Positions 55,013 to 64,000 of a DNA stretch of 64,000 bases are shown here, piece by piece. This DNA is from Bryum argenteum (Eukaryota > Streptophyta > Bryopsida > Bryales > Bryaceae): assembly GCA_037043015.1 (NCBI GenBank), contig CM073321.1, forward strand, positions 39,638,420 to 39,702,419. Reading direction: 5' to 3'. A program made the translations under genes and the position numbers. The stretch's first letter is position 1. Each line of letters opens with the position of its first letter. The notes under the pieces are model-generated. The model had not been told where the DNA came from, ran no database searches, and was given only the letters and a program-made list of their open reading frames with translations.

Positions 55013-56093
55013 ATCTACGTAATATTTGATTCATGTATTGAGTATGATAATAGGATTTTTTTCTTTGGTAGTATTTTGGGTTAGTGTTAAGTGCAATAAT
55101 GTAAATGTTAAAGTTATATATTGCAGGAGTTGAACAATTTATACAATACCAAAAACATGGCTCAATAAATAGTATGTGGAAATGAAATTTATGTATGCCA
55201 AATTCATATGTATTTTGCATGTATATAGAAATTGCAATTTAGCCAAAAATTAGTACTGTAGACTAGCCCATTGTACAAGACCCCGGTATCAATGTCTTTA
55301 GTATCGGTAGATGACCGGCAGTGAACCTGTCTTGGACAATGTCTGTGCACCGAAGTAGGCCCGTGAATGATCGTAACTAGCTGCACCAAAGTACACCAAA
55401 TAGGATTATTAGTATTAGATACAGTAATTTAGATAAACATGTTATAAGTTTTTATTGTTGGTTAAAAATTTTCCACTCTACATTGGCTAGGATGTCGATT
55501 CTTCTATAGTATTAGAATCAATACTCATGGTAATTTTTTAATCATAAGTAAAAACTTATAGCATTTTCTCCTCTTATAAAAATCTAACACTACTATACCT
55601 ATTTAGGATAGTTTCAACAAAGACCCGTCTTTCGCAGGTATAACTGTAGTAGTCCAGGTATACAACCAACCATGGGCAGGTATAGGACCAATATAGGGCG
55701 AGTAGAGTATGTACAGGGGCGACCAGAGTATTCCTAGTTGAGACCCGCCCAATGAACGGGTGTATGAGCAAATGCCCCAGGCCGGGTATAGGGCCTCAGC
55801 ATGGTAAAGGAGACGGCTGGGTATAGGTCGGCGCCCGGGTATAAGGCTCCTGTGCCGAGGAGGCTCATGCGGAGTGCCGAGCTGACTCCTGTGGCTGCCT
55901 TTGGCGTTTCTATCTGTTTCTGATTGGGGTCGCAGCTGCCATTTCATGCGCTGACAAGAGTCGTTCTATTTTGCAAGTAGCCTTATTGGGATTATAGTTG
56001 TTATTGGATCGCTTTTCCTTGGTGTGCTGGCTTTTTTGATCAGTTAGGGTTTCGATCTTCACGTAACATCTTGTCTTGTTGTGAGATTAAGCA
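55013..56093. other. no gene seen
   Basis: AT-rich up to about 55560. At 55610-55860 the word GGTATA recurs irregularly (for example CAGGTATAGGACC, CGGGTATAGGGC), suggesting an old short tandem repeat. No promoter can be assigned. Confidence 0.4.
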
Positions 56094-58620
56094 ATGGAGA
56101 TCGTAGATGCTCTACATGCAAGATTAGAAGTAGATATTCACGATATTGGAGTTCTGACAATGAAAGAAATTAGGGTAGAAGTCATGTCAGAGCTAGACTA
56201 GGTGGCTATGATTAGCAATTCCAAAATGGAATCGGACAGTAGGGAAATGGAAATGAAGAACTTCAACATAATGGTGGAAGTAGTGGTTTCGGAATTGAGA
56301 TTGTTGAGTTGGGAGTTTTGGGATAGGCTTTCATTTGTGAATTGCAAAACTTGGGACAATGGCGCAACCGAATCAACAGGTCGGAGCAAGGACGGGACGA
56401 GGAGCGAACTCACAATCAATTGGAAGTGTTGCGCCGACGGAGCATGTTACTCGACTGGAGGAGAACGGGAGCAGCATCAATGTCGACGTCGATATGGTGA
56501 GCACAAATTTGATGAACGAGTACTCAAATGTGACACCACCGATTGAAGTTGGAGCCATGGTTGAAGAGAACAACACGAATGAAGAGGTAAGTTTTTCGAG
56601 ATGTGCCCTTCCTGCTCTCTCTGCCTTCTTGTTTGTTGTGGTTCCTCGTGATTGTTGGCTTGTCGTGGTTCCTCACTTCTTTCCGTGTGGAGGCTGCTGA
56701 ACCAAAACGTCTTGCTGGTCCTTGTATCGTCGCCATGATGGCCATTCTTTACTCGCTGTGGTGCCCTAAAGTCGTCTTGGTGGTCCTTGTGGTGGCCTTG
56801 TTGGTCGTATCGTGAGAAATAGATCATGATGGGGAAATTGAGACCATGAACCCAAACGAGCTTGCTGGTCCCCGAAGTTGCCATGCCGCTCTTGCTGTTC
56901 ATCACATCCTCGCAGTGATTACCGCCCTCATATCCTGATCCTCATGTCTTGCTAGTCCTTGTGGTGGCCTTGTTGGTCGTATCGTGAGAAATGGATCATG
57001 ATGGGGAAATCAAGACCATGACCCTGATCAGGCCTCTTGGTCCTGCTCGTCCTCGTATCGTTGCCATGATGGCCATACTTAGCTTGCTGTAGTGCCCCTG
57101 GTCCTCGTGGTGGCGGTGTTGGTTGTATTGTGGTAATATGGATCATGATGGGGAAATCGAGAGCATGAACTAAAACGTCCTGCTGGTCCTTGTATTGTCG
57201 CCATGATGGCCATCTTTTGCTCGTTGTGGTGCCCTAAAGTCGTCTTGGTGGTCCTTGTGGTGGCCTTGTTGGTCGTATCGTGAGAAATAGATCATGATGG
57301 GGAAATCGAGACCATGACCCTAATCAGGCCTGCTGGTCCTGCTCGTCCTCATATTGTCGCCATGATGGCCATCATTAGCTCGTTTCAGTGCCCCAAAGTC
57401 GTCATACAGGTCCATTTGCTGGCCGATTTGGTTGTATCCTTGCCGTAACGGCTATTTTGTGGTGGCCTTGTTGGTCGTATCGTGAGATATAGAGCATGAT
57501 GGGGAAATCGAGACCATGAACCAGAATGCGCCCTAATGGTCCTCGGGGTGGTTGTGTTGGTCGTTTCGTGATATATAGAGCATGATGGGGAAATTGAGAC
57601 CATGAACCCAAATGCACCCTCATGATCCTACGGGTCTTCTTATTGTTGCCGTAATGGCCATGTCGTGTTCGTTGTGATGCCCCGAAGTTGTTCTGCAGGT
57701 CCTCCAAGTTGTCATGCTGCTCTTGCTGTTCATGATATCCTCGCCGTGTTCACCGTCCTCATACGCTGATCCTCATATCTTGTTGGTCCGCGTGGTGACA
57801 GTGTTGGTCGTATTGTGAGATATGGATCATGATGGGGAAATCGAGAGCATGACTCCAATGCGCCGTGATGGTCCTGCTGGTCCTCGTATGGTCGCCATGT
57901 TGGCCATGTCGTGTTTGTTGTGGTGCCCCGAAGTTATCCTGCAGGTCCCCCAAGTTGCCAATCTGTTCTTGCTGTTTATGACATCCTCGCGGTGATCGCC
58001 GTCCTCATACCATGATCCTCATGTCTTGCTGGTCCTTGTGGTGACGGTGTTGGTTGAATTGTGAGATATGGATCATGATGGGGAAATCGAGAGCATGATC
58101 CGAACATACATTGATGGTGTTGCTGGTCCTTGAATCTTTGTCCGGTAAATGGCCATCCATTGCTAGCTGTGGTGCCCCAAAGTCGTGTGTTGGTGTTGTG
58201 TTATTTTGTGTCTGGTTTTAGTGCACTTGAAAGCGTCGAAGTGGTCGTGTCTGAGCTCGAAGTTGCCATGCTGCTCTTGTCATGATCCCCGTCCTCATAT
58301 CTTGATCCTCATGTCTTTCTGGTTCTCCTGGTGGCCGTATTGGGGAAATCGTGAGCATGATGGGGAAATCGAGAGCATGACCCCGACTAGTATGGCTGGA
58401 GAAATTGTCTCGCTAGTATTTTATTTGTACTAAATTGATTTCTACTTACGATACTTTTGTTCTTTTACTAGTACATATATTGAGTCTAATGTTTTAAGTT
58501 AAATATACTAATGTTTACATTCTTGTTGAAATGTGTGCAGATAAACTCGGAGTATTCGGAGGATAGTATGGAGGAGGTTATCGAATCCGAGACGGAGAGT
58601 TCTGATTTTGAGGAGATGTG
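56094..58620 (+). CDS. small acidic protein gene with a 2-kb minisatellite intron
   Basis: The clearest reading starts at 56359 (MAQPNQQVGARTGRGANSQS) and runs to ENNTNEE, then GTAAGT at 56586. A TGTGCAG acceptor at 58540 leads in the same phase to INSEYSEDSMEEVIESETES and SDFEEM-stop at 58620, giving about 100 residues with a very acidic end. Upstream, from 56094, another open segment (MEIVDALHARLEVDIHDIGV, one stop at 56199) is in a different frame and may be a broken 5' part. I recognise no domain. VIESETES resembles IIESEE at 60570 in the next gene. Confidence 0.45.
56600..58430. repeat. intronic complex minisatellite
   Basis: The phrase GATCATGATGGGGAAATCGA recurs at least nine times (near 56825, 57000, 57142, 57292, 57489, 57577, 57830, 58073 and 58347), at irregular steps of about 85-285 bp. 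The accompanying words GCTGGTCCT, GTTGGTCGTAT and GCCATGATGGCCAT are shuffled between copies. It fills almost the whole intron. Confidence 0.85.
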
Positions 58621-60534
58621 AAAAAGACTTTTAGAAACCGTAGGAAAACGTGCTTTGATTATCGGCTTGCCAGCAACTACTCCTATCCGTACGAGTGTTT
58701 ATGTCCGTTGTAGCAAACCAATTTCTACTCTTAAGCTTACCATGCCTAATACAGCTCATGAGCTTACCATGTTTGATACAACTCAAAAACTTTACATACA
58801 ATGTTGGTATGCAAACGTGAAACTGAAGCATCTCGCAGCGCGCGAGGCGGCCCGAGTCACTTCTAGGCGATCTCCTAGAATAGCCTTTAAACGTGACTAG
58901 ATTACAAGGATTCTAAAATGCATGTTTCTATTATGTACTGTGAACCCTCGATATCGTTCACTTGATTGGGAAGTCTTTCGCATAGCTTTGAGACATGCTT
59001 TTCTGCATTGTGTTAGCCTAATTTAGGCTTCTTATGCTATCTAGTAGAATGTCTGTTTTGAATTGTGTTGGATTAATCGTCGTAGTCTTTTTATGAGGTT
59101 TTCCTTATTATCTGATATTAAGCAGCTCGCGGTGATCCTTATTATCTAATATTTAGCAGCTCGCGGTGTTCCATAATTATAGTTATGAGAATTTACTTAG
59201 GAGTTTGGTTGGCTTTGCTTGTTGTTCTATTCTAATTACCGGGCCTAAGTGTGCTATAAGTTTTTATTCTAAGTGTCCTAGGGGTTAGGGTAAGCAAGGA
59301 ACTTAAGCTTAGAGAGGGGGGTAAGAAAGCTAGATGGATGAATTTCGACTAATGGATTTCGTCTGGGCAAAGCGGATGTAGAGTTTTCTTGTGATTTCCA
59401 TCTATTGCAAGGTCTCCGGAGGATGTGTGAGAGAGTGTGTGTTCGTTTTGTAGGCTAGATCTAAGTTTGTGGGTATGGATCGAAGAGTTAGGAAGTTTTT
59501 TGTGAAGAAGGGCTGGATCTAGGTTTAGGTTGTGATTGACCATTGTTTTGAACCTTGCTGTTGAAATTTGAGGGGAATTGGCGGGAGTCGCGACATGTTC
59601 TGGAGGACAGCAGTGGAGAGCCAACTTTGCAAGGCGAGATCTGGAGATCTACATTGAAAAGGAGGACAGGCCTTTGGAATCACAAGCGTTGTTAAGTCTT
59701 CTTTGAGACAAAATCAAGTTCTCTCCCAACGGATCTAAGACAAGGGAGCAGTAGCCGTTCGCGTAAGGGAGGTCTGCTGTGGCGGCTGATTTGGTGTACC
59801 AACTTTGCAAGGCGAGATCTGGAGATTTACATTGAATTAAAGAACGGGCCTTTGGAATCACAAGCGTCGTCAAGGCTTCTTTCAGACAAGGTCAAGCCCT
59901 CCTCCAACGGATCTAAGACGAGGGAGCAGTAGCCGTTGGCGTGGAAGAGGTCTGCGGTGGCGGCAGAATATTTGGTAGGGAGATCCCTTCCTCTTCTTTT
60001 TGCTCCATTTTGATCCATTTTTCCTCTAGATAACTGGTAATTGAAGTTGATAGAGAATTAGAATTTCTCTTAACTTGAAAATGGCAATTTAATTGCCCCA
60101 AAAGTTGTGTGGTTTGCGTGTACGGGTTGGATGCATGCAAGCTTTGAGTGTTTGTTTGTAGTTGATGTGTGGTTGCTAGTAGTTGCATTTGCTTGTGTGG
60201 TTGCATGTGTGTTGAATGTTGGTGGTTGCTCATCATCTTGGTCCTTGAGGTTGGTTGGACTTGGGTTGTAAATGATGATGAAATTAACTGCATGTTTTGA
60301 TTCCCTTGGTGGATTTTTAATTTCAATTGCATATTGTATGAACGATTTGGGTGTCTATTGGTTAGAAGGCTACATAAGATTGCACACTACTTCACGGCCC
60401 ATTATAATCATGTGTTGTTATTTGGTTTTTTAATTGATTTACCTTCTTGTTCACTAATGTTTACATCTCATAGTTTATTGTGATTGTGAAATTGTGGCGT
60501 GGTTATATTTCTAAACCAGTTTTGTTCTTGTAGT
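58621..60534. other. spacer with a 181-bp tandem duplication
   Basis: No convincing gene. At about 59617-59797 and 59798-59980 two copies of a unit beginning ACCAACTTTGCAAGGCGAGA follow each other with several differences. The rest is AT-rich. Confidence 0.6.
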
Positions 60535-62944
60535 TGGAGACAGCACTCGTGACGAGTGTAGCAGAAATTATCGAATCCGAAGAGATAACCGTTGCGTGGG
60601 ATGTGGGAGTACTTAGACCGGAAGACTATGTTGAGCATTGGAGACTTTCTCTTTAGAATGGAGGTTACCGAGATTTTCTGTCACCAACTGCCCATGAGCC
60701 CATCCCAAATTCATAAGGTCCAATGACTTGAATAAGTTCAAAAATGGGAAATTGGCAATCAATCGTCTTATCTACATGTTGGAATTTCAACATCATTAGC
60801 GCGATAATTTATATGTTGAATTCACTTCTTTCAATTCTAACATTTATATCTCCTTAGGTACTTCAAAAGGGAGTTGGTGGCCAAGGGTGCCCTTGCAGCA
60901 TCAGAGCTCCCTCCTATCTTCCTTGATGTCACAGATCCAGAATCTCTGACAAATGTTTTCACTAAGGATCAACACGAACGCTTTGAACCTAAACAACTAG
61001 AGACTGGAGCGTGGTTCTTAGATTGCTCTGGCAGCTTCGTCCCCAATGACGAAAAAGATCTTGCGCTTTCTGTTGGTAGCGTCCCCGTTAAGCTCGAACG
61101 CATTGATCTTGGGGATGATGGCGACGACGATGATTTTGCAAGCGAACAGCCAAGCCAGACTACTGGTGGAAATACCTCCAAACCTATGAAGCAGCAACAT
61201 GCCACGACTAATCTACAATTGCATGCAAGTGCTTCTTCTACTCGAGCAAACACAACACCACTATCTATTCAAGCACCTGGGGACCCTGACAACCTTACCC
61301 AAGCAAGCCAAGGTGTTGAGGCCGTAGGTGCTGCGTCTCCATCCGCAGCAGCACGTTTAGCCCATGTTGCTTGTGCTCGAGAAGCAAAGCGTCCCATTCT
61401 CCCCGATTCAGATAAACAAGCAGAGTCCAACTTGCCTCTTTTTCTAGAGTTTGGGAATATGGCCAAACTAATCAAAATGGATAACGTTAAGCAGCGCACG
61501 GAGCCACAAATGAAGAGCATCCTGAAACACATTTGCAAGGTACATTAATTTTTTTTTTTTGCAACTCGTATTCAAAATTAATTGTTACAATTTTTTAGAC
61601 TAACTTCAAGTATGTTGCTTGTAACTCAGGTTGGTGCACGTTGAGAGAAATCATGCAAAGCTATGAGAATAGAGCCAAAACACGTTGGCATTGATCTCAT
61701 CATTGCAGACGCACCCGAGGATCTTCCCGTCCCTCTCGTAAATCCAGCTTTCGTGCCAGAATGGAACACCCAAGAAGAAGATTTCTTTGAGATGGTATTT
61801 TGCTTTGCAGATTACAACTTGACCGATGATGGAGTCATACTTCTCATGCACCCTCAGGACAAGAAAATCAAAGAAGAGTTGGACACGCACGCCTTTGAGT
61901 ATGACTTCAAGGTTGTTCGAGATTGGTGGGGCTACAACCCTCTCCGGTTGTCGTCAAAGCTTTATGCCAACAAGACCGTAAGTCATGCTTTGCTTTAAAC
62001 CAATGTCTTGTAAGTTTTATTTGTCACCGTATCTAATTTTAATTGCTTTTCTATTCACTTATCTTATATCTACAGACTCAAAACTTTCACATCAAGGTTT
62101 TCGCACAGATAAAGACGCAATTTGAAAGGAAGTGCTTGAACGGTCTCTAGGGCCAACTTGATATTTTCCCAGATGACAACGACAACCTATCCAATTTCAC
62201 CACCAAAGACGATCAAATCTAGCGCCCAGACGGGACTCCATGGCACGGAGCTCGTATGAAGCATTTAGATTTCATCGAGTGCTTTATTGAGTGCTTGACC
62301 GATCCGTTCGACATCGTGTTTGATTGGAGTGCCTCGACAGCTTTATGTGTATTATTTTTTCTGTCCATGTTCGTGTATTCTCCAATTTGGTGTTTTCTCT
62401 AATATATGTTGAGTTCTTTGAAGGTGCTTCCGTCAAGGCTTGTCAACGAACCAATCGCTATCTAATAGCCGTGGAGAATGATAAGGAGATCTTTGACGTA
62501 GTTCTTAAAGCATCTGTAGAACCGAGTCGATGTGGGTCACGGCCAGAACCTTCCAACAACGACTCAACAAGTGAGGAGCCTAGGAAGAAGAAGGCACGCC
62601 GTTACATGGGTGGGTTGATTTGAAATTGAATGTATTTATTGTTAAATGAGTGGCATTTGATATTTTTTCCCGAAACTAACTTGAATTTGGTATTTAGTAA
62701 CGCAGGATTAGATGAACGTGTTCACCGCCACGCCGATATCGTTTGAAGTTCTCCGGTCTCATTTGCAATACCTTCGTATGCAAAGCGTCTAGCTGAGAGG
62801 TTCGTAGCAGCTCCATCGCCTCTCCGGGCGTTAGCCGATGCTCCACCTATTCCTCGCGGCGTTCTTCGCTACCTTGATTTCAAAGCGGACCAATGTGATG
62901 AGTCTTTCGACGCTCCCGAAGTTGGCGGAGCTGATTCCAGTTGA
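60535..62944 (+). pseudogene. beta-class DNA methyltransferase-like gene inside the MULE
   Basis: Exons: 60535-60650 (VAEIIESEEITVAWDVGVLR), about 60850-61537 (ELPPIFLDVTDPESLTNVFT), 61631-61978, 62077-62339, 62445-62607 and 62706-62944. Motifs appear in the order typical of beta-class N6/N4 methyltransferases. First is GIDLIIADAPEDLP, where the catalytic (D/N/S)PP(Y/F/W) should be. Next come DDGVILLMHPQDKKI and DGTPWHGARMKHLDFIECFI. Last is FDIVFDWSASTG followed by ACQRTNRYLIAVENDKEIF, corresponding to the D-x-F-x-G-S/T-G cofactor motif and its following helix and strand. The catalytic Pro-Pro-aromatic is lost (D-A-P-E) and the glycines are partly lost. Stops lie at 60653, 61646, 62150 and 62221. 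The splice site at 62340 has CT instead of GT. Confidence 0.6.
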
Positions 62945-63826
62945 TCTAATATATGGATTGGTATTTTATATTTGGTTTAGTGTTTGGTTTTGGCATTTGA
63001 GCACCTAGTAGCATGTAGCCCTTTTTATTCATAGTGTGGTGTGCTTATGATATGTTTTTGACTCGTTCTCAAGTTTGTAGTATTTATATATACTTCCCGC
63101 ATATTTATTATGTTCTAGTATTTTGCATTAAATGTCACATTTGATTTGAATATTTGCCTTCGTTACATAGTGTCAAAAAAAATTGGTAGTTTAAAAGAGA
63201 GTGCTATGTGTTGTTTTATTGATTCTGAGATTGTACTCTTGTCACAATGTTAATGGAATTGGGGTTGTTATTTTCTATCTCTCTAGCTCGGGATAGCGTC
63301 AAACGCGGGCTCATTGCACGCGAGTGCTCAAACAAGGCCATGGGGATTCGAACCCGGACCACTGCGTTACAACGACATATGTCCAATCAAACCCACCTTG
63401 CATTGTATCAGAAGCAGGCTTGAGCTGATGATTATTCCATGCGCATTAGGGCCATATAAAACCGGCCGAGTATGCTTTCTTTTAAACTTCGAGTATGGAA
63501 TTAAATACTAGTGATTGCTTATGACGCTAGCCCTAATTGTGGAGAGGTTTGAAGAATTTATGCAAATTTATTTTATGTTTGTGTGTATGTAATTGATGAC
63601 GTCAGCCCTAATTTAGTAACTATGTTATAGATATTAAGATTTTTATAAAAAAAAATCCAGGGAATTAGGAGCCGTTATTTTAAGACAATAATTTTGAAAC
63701 ATATTATTTTTTGAATTTTTTTTGGGTAATAGGGTACATTTGTTTCTAAATCTCCCGAAAAAATCCTTGTAAATTTCTCTAATTTCTCACCGCTCTACGC
63801 TCTCCGCTCGCATATGTGTATTCTCC
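62945..63826. other. 3' flank of the MULE cargo; possible pol III B box on the minus strand
   Basis: No gene. At 63344-63354 the minus strand reads GGTTCGAATCC, a perfect consensus B box of tRNA-type promoters, within GTGGTCCGGGTTCGAATCCC. I find no cloverleaf and no convincing A box at the usual distance, so a degraded tRNA-derived SINE is more likely than a tRNA gene. Confidence 0.35.
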
Positions 63827-63837
63827 GAGCGAAGACG

Positions 63838-64000
63838 TGACTCATGACATAGAGGAATGTGGTTCGTTGACATACGAAGTAGATGCGAGAGAGACAGCAT
63901 GGCAAACTCGTGTCTGATTATGGTTGGTCGAATTGTCCAGATTTTTCTTTTAATCCTCTGTGCTGACGTGGAGGAGTTTTGATCGTCCATGTAATACCTG
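63838..64000. other. target repeat continuing to the right of the MULE
   Basis: Contains TGACTCATGAC, TTATGGTTGGTCG and GCTGACGTGGAGGAG, resembling the tandem repeat left of the MULE at 50.6-51.1 kb. It is therefore the other half of the pre-insertion site. Confidence 0.55.

Larger units (their letters stand above)
51139..63826. mobile_element. Mutator-like element (MULE), 12.7 kb
   Basis: The perfect 11-bp direct repeat GAGCGAAGACG at 51128-51138 and 63827-63837 has the length typical of Mutator target duplications. Just inside are inverted repeats sharing ATGCGAGCG-x-AGAGCG (51151-51165 versus the complement of 63811 leftwards); their very ends are diverged. Inside are a transposase on the minus strand and, to its right, genes on the plus strand including a methyltransferase-like gene. 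MULEs are known to carry host or foreign gene segments. The contents are decayed, so the element is no longer autonomous. Confidence 0.75.

Noticed and set aside
55603-55947. 114-codon minus-strand ORF
   Set aside because: It coincides with irregular GGTATA repeats and encodes no recognisable pattern.
58655-58900. 81-codon ORF after the acidic gene
   Set aside because: It starts outside the stop of the acidic gene without splice or promoter context. The composition is ordinary and there is no motif, so it is probably 3' untranslated sequence.
63280-63420. tRNA gene around the GGTTCGAATCC box
   Set aside because: No acceptor, D or anticodon stems can be built around the B box, and no A box lies at the right distance.

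Overview
The window is repeat-rich nuclear DNA, almost certainly from a land plant. It has GT-AG introns, Ty3 LTR elements with TGGCGCC-type primer sites, an LTR element with the plant iMet primer site (TGGTATCAGAGC), a Mutator-like element, a hAT MITE, and degenerate CCCTAAA-like motifs near 14.9 kb. Several transposon proteins resemble ones I associate with mosses and other seed-free plants, but that assignment is inference. I see no rRNA, no clear tRNA, no CRISPR array and no ordinary conserved single-copy gene.

The layout is a set of nested insertions. (1) A Ty3 element on the + strand spans 2460-50510, with 589/590-bp LTRs flanked by ATTGC/ATCGC. It carries a decayed gag at 3.7-5.7 kb and a decayed pol at 6.1-9.2 kb. 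(2) Its interior holds pieces of a second LTR element: gag on the - strand at 45.9-48 kb, primer site near 48.14 kb, and a convergent acidic ORF on the + strand at 9.7-11.4 kb. (3) That + strand ORF is split by a 34-kb element with 28-bp terminal inverted repeats (11371-45361) and a 4-bp target duplication. (4) The 34-kb element was itself hit by a young Ty3 element (36712-44668) and by two LTR insertions of another family (21349-22932 and 32322-33648).

The 34-kb element is the most interesting part. It has no transposase I can recognise. It carries three diverged copies of a large gene whose middle has a ParB/DGQHR-like motif and whose C-terminal part looks like a degenerate beta-class DNA N6/N4 methyltransferase. 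It also carries two FCP1/NLI-type phosphatase-like genes, a minus-strand gene of unknown function and a small two-exon gene. About 60 copies of a near-perfect palindrome (10-bp arms around one variable base) sit in its introns, upstream regions and spacers. Some form regular arrays with about 53-bp spacing. The best-preserved start of the large gene encodes MPRTKQTAR, which matches seven residues of the histone H3 tail. Nearly every gene copy carries stops or frameshifts, so this copy is probably dead, but the family architecture is coherent.

Right of the Ty3 element, 50.5-51.1 kb is a tandem repeat. From 51139 to 63826 there is a Mutator-like element flanked by a perfect 11-bp duplication. 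It holds a transposase on the - strand (broken by a hAT MITE), a short acidic gene with a large intronic minisatellite, and a fourth methyltransferase-like gene. Related methyltransferase-like genes therefore ride on two structurally different elements within 40 kb.
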